Shown: positions 1 through 8,796, counted from the stretch's first letter. The stretch is 34,951 nt of DNA from Candidatus Liminaster caballi (GCA_018065085.1 JAGHUA010000016.1:1-34951); one strand, 5' to 3'. Notes: generated by a model not told the origin, from the letters alone. Numbers and translations are program-made.

Positions 1-195
1 GGTTACACTGAGGATCAGATCGTTTCTAGCGATATCATCGGCATGAAGTTCGGTTCTCTCTTCGACGCTACCCAGACAATGGTTAGCAAGATCGACGAGG
101 ATACATACCAGGTACAGGTTGTTTCTTGGTACGACAATGAGAACTCTTACACTTCTCAGATGGTTCGCACTATCAAGTACTTCTCTGAGATCTAA
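1..195 (+). CDS. gap: Glyceraldehyde-3-phosphate dehydrogenase, C-terminal 64 residues (5' truncated by window)
   Basis: Frame 1 is open from the first base to a TAA at 193-195. It reads through [18 protein letters not shown] and then [22 protein letters not shown]. The WYDNE-SY block is the conserved C-terminal signature of GAPDH, the glycolytic enzyme that oxidises glyceraldehyde-3-phosphate to 1,3-bisphosphoglycerate with NAD and phosphate. The active-site cysteine and Rossmann domain lie upstream of the window. A hairpin terminator follows 33 bp after the stop, so transcription of this gene probably ends before the transporter gene downstream. Confidence 0.95.
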   Translation, partial: GYTEDQIVSSDIIGMKFGSLFDATQTMVSKIDEDTYQVQVVSWYDNENSYTSQMVRTIKYFSEI

Positions 196-228
196 TTTTA
201 GACTCAGTGCTTGATATTAGATAATATG

Positions 229-267
229 CCTCCCTGCACTGCAAACTGTGTAGGGAGGTTTCTTTTT
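229..267 (+). terminator. Rho-independent terminator of gap
   Basis: The 10-bp arms at 229-238 (CCTCCCTGCA) and 249-258 (TGTAGGGAGG) pair with a single G-T wobble around a 10-nt loop. A T-rich run (TTCTTTTTC) follows. The position, just after the GAPDH stop and before the next start, fits an intrinsic terminator. Confidence 0.85.
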
Positions 268-284
268 CAGTTCATCTATTATTC

Positions 285-1529
285 ATGAAAATATACGAAA
301 CTTCGAGCGGAAAGTCCTATCGCACTCCGTTTTTTCTGATCACCTCTCTGTTTTTCCTTTGGGGATTTGCCCATGCCATCCTTGAGGTGCTCAATCCGCA
401 CTTCAAGCAGTTGATTCATCTGTCCAATGAGAAGGCTGCATGGGTACAGGCTGCGACTTATGCCGCTTATTTCCTTATGGCTCTTCCTGCCGGTCAGATT
501 ATCCGAAAGTATGGCTATCGTGGCGGTGTGCTCACTGGTCTTTGCCTTTACGGTATCGGAGCACTCCTGTTCCTTCCCATCTGTCTGATGCAGGGTACTA
601 TGAGCACGGATATCCTTTTCAATTTCTTTGTCGGAGCTCTTTTTGTGCTCGGTTGCGGTCTTGCATGTCTTGAGACGTCGGCCAATCCTTATGTTACCGT
701 CCTGGGCGACCCGTCAAAGGCTGAATCTCGCATAAATCTCTCTCAGTCGCTCAACGGACTGGGTCAGATATGCGGTCCTCTCATTGGTGGTCTTGTCTTT
801 TTTGGCGGTGTGGCCGAAGCTGCAGGTTCTGCTGAGTCTGAGCCATCGGTGATGAGTGTGGCTATCCCTTACACCGTTATGGGCATTGCCGTCTTGTTTG
901 TTGCATTGCTGTTCAAGCGTTCTGAACTGCCTGAGGTGAATGACAATGATGAGTCAACAACTGCCGAAACTTCTTCTTTGCCTCTGTATAAGCGCCCTGT
1001 ATTTATCTTCGGCGTGATATGTCTTGGCCTGTATTGTGCCGCACAGACAGGCATCAATGCCAACTTTATCGCCTATATGAAATCAAACGGAATGGAGGAG
1101 GGCATAGCTTCACGATATCTTGCCATCGGTGGCATGGGTCTGTTTATGCTCGGCAGAATGCTGGGAGCATGGCTTATGCAGTATATTCGTGCCGCCCGTA
1201 TGCTGCTTATTCAGGCTTTGGGTGCTTCTGTTGCCACGCTTATAGTTATCTTTGCGGGTGGCTACAGTGCGTTGTATGCTCTTTTCTTCATCTATCTGAT
1301 GGAGAGCATCATGTTCCCGACCATCTTTGCACTCTCGCTGAGAGGACTGAATGCCGGACAGACGAAACTTGCAAGTTCCATTTTGATCATGAGTATCGTC
1401 CTGGGTGGCGTTGCTCCACTTATTATGGGCAGAATTGCCGATACCTCAAGCATCGCAAATGCATTCTTTGTTCCGTTGGTCTGCTATGTGATAATTTCGG
1501 CATTCTCGCTTACCGTTAAGAAGGTATAA
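285..1529 (+). CDS. FucP-type sugar MFS transporter
   Basis: This 414-residue, strongly hydrophobic protein has about 12 membrane segments. The N-terminal block FFLITSLFFLWGFAHAILEVLNPHFKQ matches the FucP/glucose-galactose:H+ symporter branch of the major facilitator superfamily, which shares FLWGF and N-HFQ around helix 1. The segment LGCGLACLETSANPYVTVLG is another hallmark of the branch. Residues 215-232 form a charged central loop between the two six-helix halves. The likely role is proton-coupled uptake of a hexose or fucose across the inner membrane; the substrate cannot be read from sequence. The ATG at 285 follows the gap terminator and has no clear ribosome-binding site, as is usual in Bacteroidetes. 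It converges with the next gene, and the two stop codons are only 5 bp apart. Confidence 0.88.
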   Translation: MKIYETSSGKSYRTPFFLITSLFFLWGFAHAILEVLNPHFKQLIHLSNEKAAWVQAATYAAYFLMALPAGQIIRKYGYRGGVLTGLCLYGIGALLFLPICLMQGTMSTDILFNFFVGALFVLGCGLACLETSANPYVTVLGDPSKAESRINLSQSLNGLGQICGPLIGGLVFFGGVAEAAGSAESEPSVMSVAIPYTVMGIAVLFVALLFKRSELPEVNDNDESTTAETSSLPLYKRPVFIFGVICLGLYCAAQTGINANFIAYMKSNGMEEGIASRYLAIGGMGLFMLGRMLGAWLMQYIRAARMLLIQALGASVATLIVIFAGGYSALYALFFIYLMESIMFPTIFALSLRGLNAGQTKLASSILIMSIVLGGVAPLIMGRIADTSSIANAFFVPLVCYVIISAFSLTVKKV

Positions 1530-1534
1530 TGCTG

Positions 1535-2341
1535 TTATTCCAGACTGAATCTGATGTAGGTTCTGTCATCGGCTGCATCGTTTCCGGCCTTAATGCCTTT
1601 TGTGCCCGACATGCGGCCAATGCATAGAGGATCCTCCTTGAGCATCTGCTTGAGGAGGATTTCTGTTTCCTCAGATGTTGCTGCGAGGCATTCGTAGCCA
1701 TCGCTTGCAAGGATGATTTCCTTCGTTTGGGGTGGGATGGGAGTGACGTTGATGAAGCGCGAAGGTATGGTTGTGCCATCGAAGGCTCCGAAAGCCAGCT
1801 GGTGGTCGCTGTCAATGTTCTGATAGCGCACCTGTCGTGTGATGAACGGCTGGATAATCTTCCTGCCCGGGTCATTGTGTCTGACATCTTCTGCCGAGCA
1901 TAATCCGCGGCTTAGGTAGCTCCTGATGACCGATGCGCGCCAGTCAGACAGGATTCTGTCGATCGTCTTGCGTTGCTGGATGATGGTTAATTGTCCGTCA
2001 TAGGCAATCAGCGCCGCCTGACAGTCGCCCACGCTCCATATCTCACGTCTCGCAGCCGAATATATTATGCCCGATGCCTCGCCTATATGTGGTGTGATGT
2101 GTGAGGTGAGTTGTCTGATGGCTTCGTGCGCACAGATGTCGGTTGGCAGGTCTTTCATGGCCGAGGCGAGAGTCTGGGCAACATATTGTCCGGGAGTCTG
2201 AATGGCATTTACAGAAAGAGCCGTCTTCGGTGTGGCTCCATCGAAGACGGCAATATAGTCGGGAGATATCACATGTGTGTCCTCCATCAGTCGCTCATCG
2301 CCCTTGGCCTTGGCAAAACGTTCGATGATATGCACAGGCAT
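1535..2341 (-). CDS. PP2C-like serine/threonine phosphatase family protein
   Basis: The 268-residue protein carries diverged metal-binding motifs of the PP2C fold in the expected order. These are E20-D21 followed by the FDGAT block with D34-G35, then a WSVGDCQA strand near residue 102, then ILASDGYE near 210, and DDRT at 258-261 close to the C-terminus. PP2C enzymes are Mn/Mg-dependent phosphoprotein phosphatases. The spacing is that of a compact, atypical bacterial member, so the true substrate is unknown. There is no signal peptide or membrane segment, so it should be cytoplasmic. It begins 17 bp after the plsC stop and is probably co-transcribed with it. The family call rests on motifs only. 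Confidence 0.7.
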   Translation of the reverse strand: MPVHIIERFAKAKGDERLMEDTHVISPDYIAVFDGATPKTALSVNAIQTPGQYVAQTLASAMKDLPTDICAHEAIRQLTSHITPHIGEASGIIYSAARREIWSVGDCQAALIAYDGQLTIIQQRKTIDRILSDWRASVIRSYLSRGLCSAEDVRHNDPGRKIIQPFITRQVRYQNIDSDHQLAFGAFDGTTIPSRFINVTPIPPQTKEIILASDGYECLAATSEETEILLKQMLKEDPLCIGRMSGTKGIKAGNDAADDRTYIRFSLE

Positions 2342-2358
2342 GGCTCAGCGTCTTAGGT

Positions 2359-3099
2359 TTATTGTTGGATTGGTTCGCCAAGTGACTCGGCGATGACGCG
2401 CTGAGAATCGTGGAGCAGACGCGCTACGCCAGCCTCGTTGCCTTCAGCCTTGGTCACTGCCGGCAATGGGTCGTGAATGATGAGACGCATGCGGTGAGGA
2501 CGTATGAGGAGCGTGCTCTTTGGCATTACCTTATACGGACCGTCGATGGTGATTGGCACAACCGGCAGTTTGAGTATTGCAGCCAGTGTGAATGCACCCT
2601 TCTTAAATCTGTTCATGTGTCCGTTTGCAGTACGTGTTCCTTCTGGGAATATAAGCATCGAAGTGCCTCCCTGCAATGTCTTGAGAGCACCGCGCACTGT
2701 GTGCATCATTCCCGAAGCACCCTGTTCGTCCACCCAGATGTGTCCAGCCTTGTCGCATGCAGGCCCGATGAACGGCATTTTCTGGATACCCCTGCGCAAC
2801 ATCCATCTGAACGAGTGGTTGAGTCCGGCATAGAGCAGGAAGATATCGAATGCACCCTGATGGTTGGCCACGAAGATATACGATGTGTCCTTGTCGAGTT
2901 TCTCACGGCCTTCCACCTTGTATGGCGACAGTGCCAGCCAGCAGGTGAGCCTTGACCAATATACACCCGGGTAGTATCCCATCTGCTTTCCGAAACCGAG
3001 CAGACAGCCAACGTATGTGATGCAGGAAGTCACAATAGAGCAGACAAGGAAGATAGGCAGGAATATCAGAACCTCGTAAATGAAATAGAAGACAATCAT
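2359..3099 (-). CDS. plsC: 1-acyl-sn-glycerol-3-phosphate acyltransferase (PlsC family)
   Basis: The 246-residue protein starts with a hydrophobic segment (about residues 3-35). It then shows the acyltransferase motifs: motif I N79-H80-QGAF-D85 (the catalytic HX4D) and motif III FPEGTR at 151-156. A VVPITIDG-like strand follows. The reaction is acyl transfer to lysophosphatidate at the inner membrane in phospholipid synthesis. Length and motif order are normal for the family. It is first in a two-gene minus-strand unit with the phosphatase-like gene. A TATCTTTG box on the minus strand at 3182-3189 is a plausible -7 element for it. The divergent small membrane gene at 3319 shares the intergenic region. 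Confidence 0.92.
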   Translation of the reverse strand: MIVFYFIYEVLIFLPIFLVCSIVTSCITYVGCLLGFGKQMGYYPGVYWSRLTCWLALSPYKVEGREKLDKDTSYIFVANHQGAFDIFLLYAGLNHSFRWMLRRGIQKMPFIGPACDKAGHIWVDEQGASGMMHTVRGALKTLQGGTSMLIFPEGTRTANGHMNRFKKGAFTLAAILKLPVVPITIDGPYKVMPKSTLLIRPHRMRLIIHDPLPAVTKAEGNEAGVARLLHDSQRVIAESLGEPIQQ

Positions 3100-3181
3100 A
3101 GCCGTTTTTGATATAGATAACGAAAGACGTTTTTATGTTGGTTAATGTGTGAAAATTGCACTGTATTCTGCATTTTCGGGG

Positions 3182-3189
3182 CAAAGATA
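3182..3189 (-). promoter_or_regulatory. Bacteroidetes -7 element for plsC
   Basis: The minus strand reads TATCTTTGC here, an exact match to TAnnTTTG. It lies about 80 bp upstream of the plsC start. No convincing -33 TTTG was found at the usual distance, so only the -7 box is claimed. Confidence 0.55.
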
Positions 3190-3227
3190 AGCAAAAAATC
3201 AACAATAAATGCATTTTTTTCGCTTTT

Positions 3228-3261
3228 TTTGTTCGACATATCTAAAAAATCATTTACTTTG
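3228..3261 (+). promoter_or_regulatory. Promoter of the 65-aa membrane protein gene
   Basis: TTTG at 3228-3231 is followed after 22 bp by TTACTTTG at 3254-3261, one mismatch from TAnnTTTG, and then by the usual GCAC. Transcription should begin near 3268. This supports the ATG at 3319 and excludes an upstream in-frame start at 3145. Confidence 0.6.
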
Positions 3262-3318
3262 CACAGAAAATTAAGCGAAAATATCAAAAAAATAATCTTA
3301 AATAATACTTTTCACATT

Positions 3319-3516
3319 ATGAGATTCCTTAAGCAGTACGGAGGTGTCCTCCTTATCTTGTTGGCAGTGGTAATGCTTTACCTTATCTTCAATGTCCTTG
3401 ATCTTGACAAGGGTGTTTACAACACTATGCTCGTAGTTTGCGCTGGAGTAGTGCTTCTTGGCATTGTGCTTTGCGTTGTCGGTGGCAAGTCGGCTGACAA
3501 GATCGGTGGTAAGTAA
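3319..3516 (+). CDS. Small two-helix membrane protein of unknown function
   Basis: The 65-residue protein MRFLKQYGG... has two hydrophobic segments, roughly residues 9-27 and 35-54. A short acidic/basic turn (DLDKG) lies between them and the tail is basic and Gly/Lys-rich (GGKSADKIGGK). A longer in-frame ORF reaches back to 3145, but the promoter at 3228-3261 lies inside it, so the ATG at 3319 is chosen. The gene has its own promoter and a strong terminator, so it is a free-standing, expressed unit. No known family is recognised. Confidence 0.72.
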   Translation: MRFLKQYGGVLLILLAVVMLYLIFNVLDLDKGVYNTMLVVCAGVVLLGIVLCVVGGKSADKIGGK

Positions 3517-3539
3517 TTCCGTGCTGACTGCATAATAAA

Positions 3540-3585
3540 GCGAGGGGCTTTGCAATGTGTTGAAAGCAAAGTCTCTCGCTTTTTT
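3540..3585 (+). terminator. Rho-independent terminator of the 65-aa protein gene
   Basis: The 14-nt arms at 3540-3553 (GCGAGGGGCTTTGC) and 3566-3579 (GCAAAGTCTCTCGC) pair fully if two G-T wobbles are allowed. They are followed by TTTTTT. Confidence 0.88.
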
Positions 3586-3625
3586 GTAAAAAGACTGCAA
3601 TAAATGCCAAAAAAACTAAAAAAAA

Positions 3626-3656
3626 TTGCTCGTTTCGATACTAATGATTATCTTTG
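3626..3656 (+). promoter_or_regulatory. Promoter of the beta-barrel protein gene at 3707
   Basis: TTG at 3626-3628, a 20-bp spacer, then TATCTTTG at 3649-3656 followed by CGCA. The predicted start of transcription is near 3663, giving a leader of about 45 nt that contains the palindrome at 3672-3685. Confidence 0.75.
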
Positions 3657-3671
3657 CGCACATTATTTAAT

Positions 3672-3685
3672 ATACGCGCGCGTAT
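3672..3685. promoter_or_regulatory. Perfect 14-bp palindrome in the 5' leader
   Basis: ATACGCGCGCGTAT is exactly self-complementary. It lies about 10 bp downstream of the predicted transcription start and 21 bp before the ATG of the beta-barrel gene. It could be an operator or a hairpin or dimerisation site in the leader RNA. Nothing else in the intergenic region explains it. Confidence 0.5.
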
Positions 3686-3706
3686 TTTAGGAGTATATAC
3701 AAAACA

Positions 3707-4390
3707 ATGACAAAAAGATTTTTTCTGGTACTTTTGCTGGTTATGACCCTCGTACCATCTGTATTTGCGCAGAAATTCACAAAGAAGGAACAGGCACGCC
3801 GTGAGGCACGCGAAGCAAACTATTTCTGTGGCGCATCCTTTACCTTTACGGGCGGCTATACCTACAGTTGGATGTCAGAGTGTAGCATCGACCGTTTTAC
3901 CTCGGCTTATGGTCGCAGTGAACTTTGGGGCAACAACTGCCATTCGTTCAATCTCGGCTTCCTTTGGGATCAGGCTTTCTCGCGTCAGTGGGGCTTGCAG
4001 ACAGGTGCCTTCTTTAATCAGAAGGGTGGCGATCATCTCTATTTCTATGACAACGGTCTTGGCTACGGTCCTGTGTGCCGTCCGGAAGAGACCAATGAGG
4101 TTACCGCCAATCTCATCGAGCTTCAGTGTCAGGGACGCTATTTCTTCCCTCTCACCAAGCGCAGCCGCATTTCGGTCAACGCCGGCGGATATATCGACAA
4201 GGTGGTAGGTTCGCCATCGGGCATCGCCAACTGGAATATGGGCATTCAGTGCGGACTTGGCTATGACTGGCAGCATGTCTCGGTCAGCGCCACATATCAG
4301 CCGGGCATGTTCAAGAAGTTTGCCGACGACAGCAAGACCAAGGTCAGCGGATTTATGATCAACGCAGGTTTTCGTTTCTGGAAGAAGTAA
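3707..4390 (+). CDS. Small outer membrane beta-barrel protein
   Basis: The 227-residue protein has a clear signal peptide (MTKRFFLVLLLVMTLVPSVFA, cleavage before Q22). A short basic region (KKEQARREAREAN) follows, and then alternating aromatic/polar strands. Examples are FCGASFTFTGGYTYSW, FNLGFLWDQAFSRQWGLQTGAFFNQKG and VSVSATYQPGMF. It ends in a phenylalanine-rich strand, GFMINAGFRFWKK. This is the architecture of PorT/OmpW-like eight-stranded barrels common in Bacteroidetes. The role in the outer membrane is unknown. It has its own TATCTTTG promoter. purB begins 65 bp downstream with no terminator between, so read-through is possible. Confidence 0.82.
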   Translation: MTKRFFLVLLLVMTLVPSVFAQKFTKKEQARREAREANYFCGASFTFTGGYTYSWMSECSIDRFTSAYGRSELWGNNCHSFNLGFLWDQAFSRQWGLQTGAFFNQKGGDHLYFYDNGLGYGPVCRPEETNEVTANLIELQCQGRYFFPLTKRSRISVNAGGYIDKVVGSPSGIANWNMGIQCGLGYDWQHVSVSATYQPGMFKKFADDSKTKVSGFMINAGFRFWKK

Positions 4391-4455
4391 TCCTTGGCCG
4401 ACATCAATCAGTTAATACAAACATATAAATTAATTAATATTATTATTATTACTCT

Positions 4456-5805
4456 ATGGAGTTTGAGTTCAGTCCATTGACGGCCGTGAGTCCAATCGAT
4501 GGTCGCTATCACAGCAAGACAGATGTCTTGAGTAATTATTTTTCAGAGTTTGCACTGATCAAATACCGTGTGCGTGTTGAGGTAGAGTATTTCATTGCTC
4601 TTTGCGAACTGCCATTGCCACAGCTTCAGACTGTGCCTGCCGAAGTGTTCCCAAAGTTGCGTGCCATCTACCAGAATTTTACACCAGCCGATGCACAGCG
4701 TGTCAAAGATATTGAGAAAGTAACCAACCACGATGTCAAGGCCGTCGAGTATCTTCTCAAGGAGGAGTTCGATAAGCTTGGCCTCGAATCATATAAGGAG
4801 TTCATTCACTTCGGTCTTACCTCACAGGACATCAATAACACCTCTGTGCCAATGTCCATCAAGGAGTGTGTATATGAAGTCTATATCCCAGCGCTTGAGG
4901 AGGTCATCGCACAGCTTGCCCAGTATGCTGACGAATGGAAGGACATTCCGATGCTTGCCCGTACCCATGGCCAGCCGGCTTCGCCTACACGTCTTGGCAA
5001 GGAGGTCCAGGTGTTCGTATATCGTCTGCGCCAGCAGCTCGAACTGCTCAAGCAGGTGCCTGTTACAGGTAAGTTCGGTGGCGCCACTGGCAACTTCAAT
5101 GCTCATCATATTGCCTATCCAGAGCGCGACTGGCGTGAGTTCGGTAACCGATTCCTGAGCGAGAAGCTTGGTATCGGTCGCGAGGAATGGACCACACAGA
5201 TTTCCAATTACGATAATCTTGCTGCTCTCTTCGATGCTCTTCGCCGCATCAACGTCATTCTTCTTGACGTCGATAAGGACTTCTGGCAGTATATCTCGAT
5301 GGAGTATTTCAAGCAGCAGATCAAGGCTGGTGAGGTCGGTTCATCGGCCATGCCTCATAAGGTCAATCCTATTGACTATGAGAACTCTGAGGGCAACCTC
5401 GGCATTGCCAACGCTATCCTTGAGCACCTCGCCGTCAAGCTTCCGGTAAGCCGTCTCCAGCGAGACCTCACAGACTCTACGGTGTTGCGCAACGTTGGTG
5501 TTCCTATGGGTCACATGCTCATCGCCCTTGCCTCTACGCTCAAGGGTCTGCGCAAGCTCCTGCTCAATGAGCCTGCCATCCGCCGCGACCTCGACAATGC
5601 CTGGGCTGTTGTTGCCGAGGGCATCCAGACCATCCTCCGCCGTGAGGGTTATCCAAAACCATACGAGACATTGAAGGCTCTTACCCGTGTCAACACAGGC
5701 ATGAACCTCGAAACAATATCAGATTTCATCGAAACTCTTAACGTGTCTGAGTCTGTGAAAGCAGAACTGCATGCACTGGCTCCAAACAACTATACCGGTA
5801 TTTAA
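4456..5805 (+). CDS. purB: Adenylosuccinate lyase
   Basis: The 449-residue cytoplasmic enzyme belongs to the fumarase/aspartase superfamily. It cleaves SAICAR to AICAR plus fumarate and adenylosuccinate to AMP plus fumarate in purine synthesis. The superfamily signature GSSAMPHKVNP is at 295-305, on the mobile catalytic serine loop. The substrate-binding blocks TSQDINNT (122-129) and ARTHGQPASPTRLGKE (with H171) are intact. Length and motifs match the E. coli PurB type. The upstream 65 bp is very A/T-rich and has no recognisable -7 box. The next gene follows after 40 bp, so purB, the pseudouridine synthase and asnS may be one transcription unit. Confidence 0.97.
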   Translation: MEFEFSPLTAVSPIDGRYHSKTDVLSNYFSEFALIKYRVRVEVEYFIALCELPLPQLQTVPAEVFPKLRAIYQNFTPADAQRVKDIEKVTNHDVKAVEYLLKEEFDKLGLESYKEFIHFGLTSQDINNTSVPMSIKECVYEVYIPALEEVIAQLAQYADEWKDIPMLARTHGQPASPTRLGKEVQVFVYRLRQQLELLKQVPVTGKFGGATGNFNAHHIAYPERDWREFGNRFLSEKLGIGREEWTTQISNYDNLAALFDALRRINVILLDVDKDFWQYISMEYFKQQIKAGEVGSSAMPHKVNPIDYENSEGNLGIANAILEHLAVKLPVSRLQRDLTDSTVLRNVGVPMGHMLIALASTLKGLRKLLLNEPAIRRDLDNAWAVVAEGIQTILRREGYPKPYETLKALTRVNTGMNLETISDFIETLNVSESVKAELHALAPNNYTGI

Positions 5806-5845
5806 GTTAAGAGTCATTATTTATCAAAAGTTATTTTTTTAGAAA

Positions 5846-7279
5846 ATGGAAGAGAATTTTATTCAGCCAGCTGCAGAACCTCAGAAAGAGGGAGGAGAAA
5901 CACAGCAGCCAAAGCGCCGTCCACGTATCGGCGAGTCACGATTCCGTGAAGGAGCTACAACTTACGAGCCACGCCAGTCATATTCGCGCGGCTATGATCG
6001 TCAGGGTGGTTATCAGCCACGTCAGAACAGTTATGACCGTCAGGGCGGTTACGATCGTCAGGATGGCTATCAGCCACGCGGTTACCAGCCACGTCACAAC
6101 AGTTATGACCGACAGAACAACTATGACCGACAGGGCGGATATGATCGTCAGGATGGTGGTTATCAGTCACGCGGTTACCAGCCACGTCAGGGCGGCTACC
6201 AGCAGGGTGGTTATCAGCGTCCTGCACGTCCTCATACATCTTATCAGCAGTCAGAGGGTTATCAGTCATCTGAGAGTGGCTATCAGCAGTCAGAAGGCGG
6301 CTATCAGCCACGTGGCCGTCAGCAGGGCGGTTATGGCCGTCAGCAGCAGGGCGGTTATGGTCGTCAGCAGCAGGGCGGTTATGGTCGTCAGCAGCAGGGT
6401 GGCTATGGTCGTCAGCAGGGCGGTTACGGTCGTCAGCAGGGCGGTTATGATCGCAACGGCTATCAGCAGCGCGGACGTCAGATGAACAATAACAACCGTC
6501 GCCGACAGCAGTATAACCCACATCGTCCGGTTGAATACACAGAGGCAATCGTTGATCCAAATGAAGAACTTCGTCTCAACAAGTTCCTCGCCAATGCAGG
6601 CGTATGCTCACGACGTGAGGCTGATGACTATATCCAGAACGGATCGGTTAAGGTTAATGGTGAGGTGGTTACCGAACTCGGTACAAAGGTTACCCGCAAG
6701 GACTCGGTGACATTCAACGACCAGCCAGTAAGCCTTGAGCGTAAGGTCTATGTATTGCTCAACAAGCCAAAGGACACTGTCACCACAAGCGATGACCCAC
6801 AGGGCCGTCAGACCGTTATGGATCTTGTACGCAACGCATCGCAGGAGCGCATCTATCCTGTAGGTCGTCTTGACCGCAACACCACAGGCGTACTTCTCCT
6901 TACCAACGATGGCGATCTTGCCTCTAAACTCACTCATCCAAAGTATGTCAAGAAGAAGATCTATCACGTATGGCTCGATAAGGATGTGGCTGAGGAGGAT
7001 CTTGCCAAGATTGCTGCGGGCATTGAGCTTGAGGATGGTCCGATTCATGCCGATGCCATTGCCTATGCCAATGAGGAGGACAAGAACCAGGTCGGCATCG
7101 AGATTCACTCAGGCAAGAACCGCATCGTGCGCCGTATCTTCGAGCATCTTGGTTATCGTGTAGTCAAGCTCGACCGCGTTTACTTTGCCGGTCTCACCAA
7201 GAAGAATCTCCCACGCGGACGCTGGCGTCACCTCACCCAGCAGGAGGTCAATATGCTCAAGATGGGTGCATTCGAATAA
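5846..7279 (+). CDS. RsuA/RluB-family pseudouridine synthase with long QGGY/RQ-rich N-terminus
   Basis: The 477-residue protein has three parts. Residues about 35-232 are low complexity, rich in Gln, Gly, Tyr and Arg (YDRQGGY, GYQPRQ and GGYGRQQQ repeats), and predicted to be disordered. An S4 RNA-binding domain starts at R243 (RLNKFLANAGVCSRREADDYI). The catalytic pseudouridine synthase domain contains YPVGRLDRNTTGVLLLTNDG with the catalytic aspartate D343, and later GKNRIVRRIFEHLGYRVVKLDRV. Members isomerise a uridine in 16S or 23S rRNA; whether this one is RsuA-, RluB- or RluE-like cannot be decided here. The disordered N-terminus is about 200 residues longer than in E. coli homologues and probably adds RNA contacts. 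It lies between purB and asnS. Confidence 0.92.
   Translation: MEENFIQPAAEPQKEGGETQQPKRRPRIGESRFREGATTYEPRQSYSRGYDRQGGYQPRQNSYDRQGGYDRQDGYQPRGYQPRHNSYDRQNNYDRQGGYDRQDGGYQSRGYQPRQGGYQQGGYQRPARPHTSYQQSEGYQSSESGYQQSEGGYQPRGRQQGGYGRQQQGGYGRQQQGGYGRQQQGGYGRQQGGYGRQQGGYDRNGYQQRGRQMNNNNRRRQQYNPHRPVEYTEAIVDPNEELRLNKFLANAGVCSRREADDYIQNGSVKVNGEVVTELGTKVTRKDSVTFNDQPVSLERKVYVLLNKPKDTVTTSDDPQGRQTVMDLVRNASQERIYPVGRLDRNTTGVLLLTNDGDLASKLTHPKYVKKKIYHVWLDKDVAEEDLAKIAAGIELEDGPIHADAIAYANEEDKNQVGIEIHSGKNRIVRRIFEHLGYRVVKLDRVYFAGLTKKNLPRGRWRHLTQQEVNMLKMGAFE
6317..6449 (+). repeat. 24/21-bp in-frame tandem repeats coding GGYGRQQQ
   Basis: About six near-identical copies of a unit starting CGTCAGCAG(CAG)GGCGGTTATGG run head to tail inside the pseudouridine synthase gene. 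Some units have one CAG fewer, giving 21 instead of 24 bp. All are multiples of three, so copy-number change would keep the frame and alter only the length of the disordered region. Confidence 0.85.
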
Positions 7280-7339
7280 TATCGTCACATCACATACTGA
7301 AAGAGATATATTGTGTAAGTATAAAATAGACTATCTAAT

Positions 7340-8767
7340 ATGTTCGGAAGAGAAATTATCAAAAGCGTGCTCGCAAGTGAGCAGCTTGACCGCGAGGTTA
7401 CCGTATGCGGATGGGTTCGCTCAATGCGCGGTAACAAGGTGCTGAAGTTCATTGCTTTGAACGACGGTTCATGTGTTAGCGGCATTCAGATTGTAGCCGA
7501 TGTCGATAAGTTCGACGAGGCGACCCTCAAGCGCATCACCACAGGTGCATGTCTCAAGGTGAAGGGTCAGTTGGTGGCAAGTCAGGGCGGCAACCAGAGC
7601 TGCGAGATCCAGGCCACGGAAATTGCTGTTCTTGGCGACTGCGATGCCAATGAGTATCCACTCCAGAAGAAGGGTCACTCAATGGAGTTCCTTCGCGAGA
7701 AAGCTCATCTTCGTCCGCGAACCAATCTGTTTGGCGCAATCCTCCGTATTCGTCACAATATGGCCATCGCCATCCATGAGTATTTCCACCAGCACGGATT
7801 CTATTATTTCCATACTCCACTCATCACTGCAAGCGACTGCGAGGGTGCTGGTCAGATGTTCCAGGTAACCACCAAGAACCTCTACGATTTGAAGAAGGAC
7901 GAGAACGGCAGCATCATCTATGACGATGACTTCTTTGGCAAGATGACATCGCTCACTGTTTCTGGTCAGCTCGAAGGTGAGCTTGGCGCCACAGCCCTCG
8001 GTCAGATTTATACATTCGGTCCTACATTCCGTGCCGAGAACAGCAACACTCCTCGTCACCTTGCCGAGTTTTGGATGATCGAGCCTGAGGTTTGCTTCTA
8101 TGACATGGAGGATCTTATGGCTCTTGAGGAGGATTTCATCAAGCATTGCGTACGCTGGGCTCTCGACAACTGTCGTGAGGATCTTGAGTTCCTCAACAAG
8201 CTTATCGACCCAACTCTCATCGAGCGTCTTGAGGGTGTGCTCAAGGACAGCTTCGTGCATCTTCCTTACACCAAGGGTATTGAGATTCTTCAGGAGGCTA
8301 TCAAGAACGGTAAGAAGTTCGAGTTCCCATGTAACTGGGGCGACGATCTTGCATCTGAGCACGAGCGTTTCCTTGTTGAGGAGTATTTCAAGAAGCCTGT
8401 CATCATGACCAACTATCCAAAGAAGATCAAGTCATTCTATATGAAGATCGACGAGAAGAAGCCAGTCTTCAATGGTCAGGAGATGGAGGAGACTGTACAG
8501 GGCACCGATGTACTCTTCCCACAGATTGGCGAGATTATCGGCGGTTCAGTTCGTGAGGAGTCTTACGATAAGCTCATGAACGAGATTGTTACCCGTGGCA
8601 TCCCTATGAAGGACATGTGGTGGTATCTCGACACACGCCGTTTCGGTTCATGTCCTCATGCCGGCTTCGGTCTCGGTTTCGAGCGTCTCATACTCTTCGT
8701 TACAGGTATGCAGAACATTCGCGACGTAATTCCTTTCCCACGTACACCAAAGACTGCAGAATTCTAA
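7340..8767 (+). CDS. asnS: Asparaginyl-tRNA synthetase
   Basis: The 475-residue class II aminoacyl-tRNA synthetase ligates asparagine to tRNA-Asn. The N-terminal OB-fold anticodon-binding domain is at about 17-110 ([25 protein letters not shown]). Class II motif 2 is [21 protein letters not shown], and motif 3 is [13 protein letters not shown] at 444-456. The protein ends in [15 protein letters not shown], typical of AsnRS rather than AspRS. The length is normal. It starts 60 bp after the pseudouridine synthase stop and is closed by a strong hairpin. Confidence 0.97.
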   Translation: MFGREIIKSVLASEQLDREVTVCGWVRSMRGNKVLKFIALNDGSCVSGIQIVADVDKFDEATLKRITTGACLKVKGQLVASQGGNQSCEIQATEIAVLGDCDANEYPLQKKGHSMEFLREKAHLRPRTNLFGAILRIRHNMAIAIHEYFHQHGFYYFHTPLITASDCEGAGQMFQVTTKNLYDLKKDENGSIIYDDDFFGKMTSLTVSGQLEGELGATALGQIYTFGPTFRAENSNTPRHLAEFWMIEPEVCFYDMEDLMALEEDFIKHCVRWALDNCREDLEFLNKLIDPTLIERLEGVLKDSFVHLPYTKGIEILQEAIKNGKKFEFPCNWGDDLASEHERFLVEEYFKKPVIMTNYPKKIKSFYMKIDEKKPVFNGQEMEETVQGTDVLFPQIGEIIGGSVREESYDKLMNEIVTRGIPMKDMWWYLDTRRFGSCPHAGFGLGFERLILFVTGMQNIRDVIPFPRTPKTAEF

Positions 8768-8796
8768 TATAATCTCTATCACTGCATAATACAATA

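Noticed and set aside
3145..3318. N-terminal extension of the 65-aa membrane protein
   Set aside because: The extension contains the promoter elements at 3228-3261 and a basic, A/T-driven sequence. The ATG at 3319 fits the transcript start.
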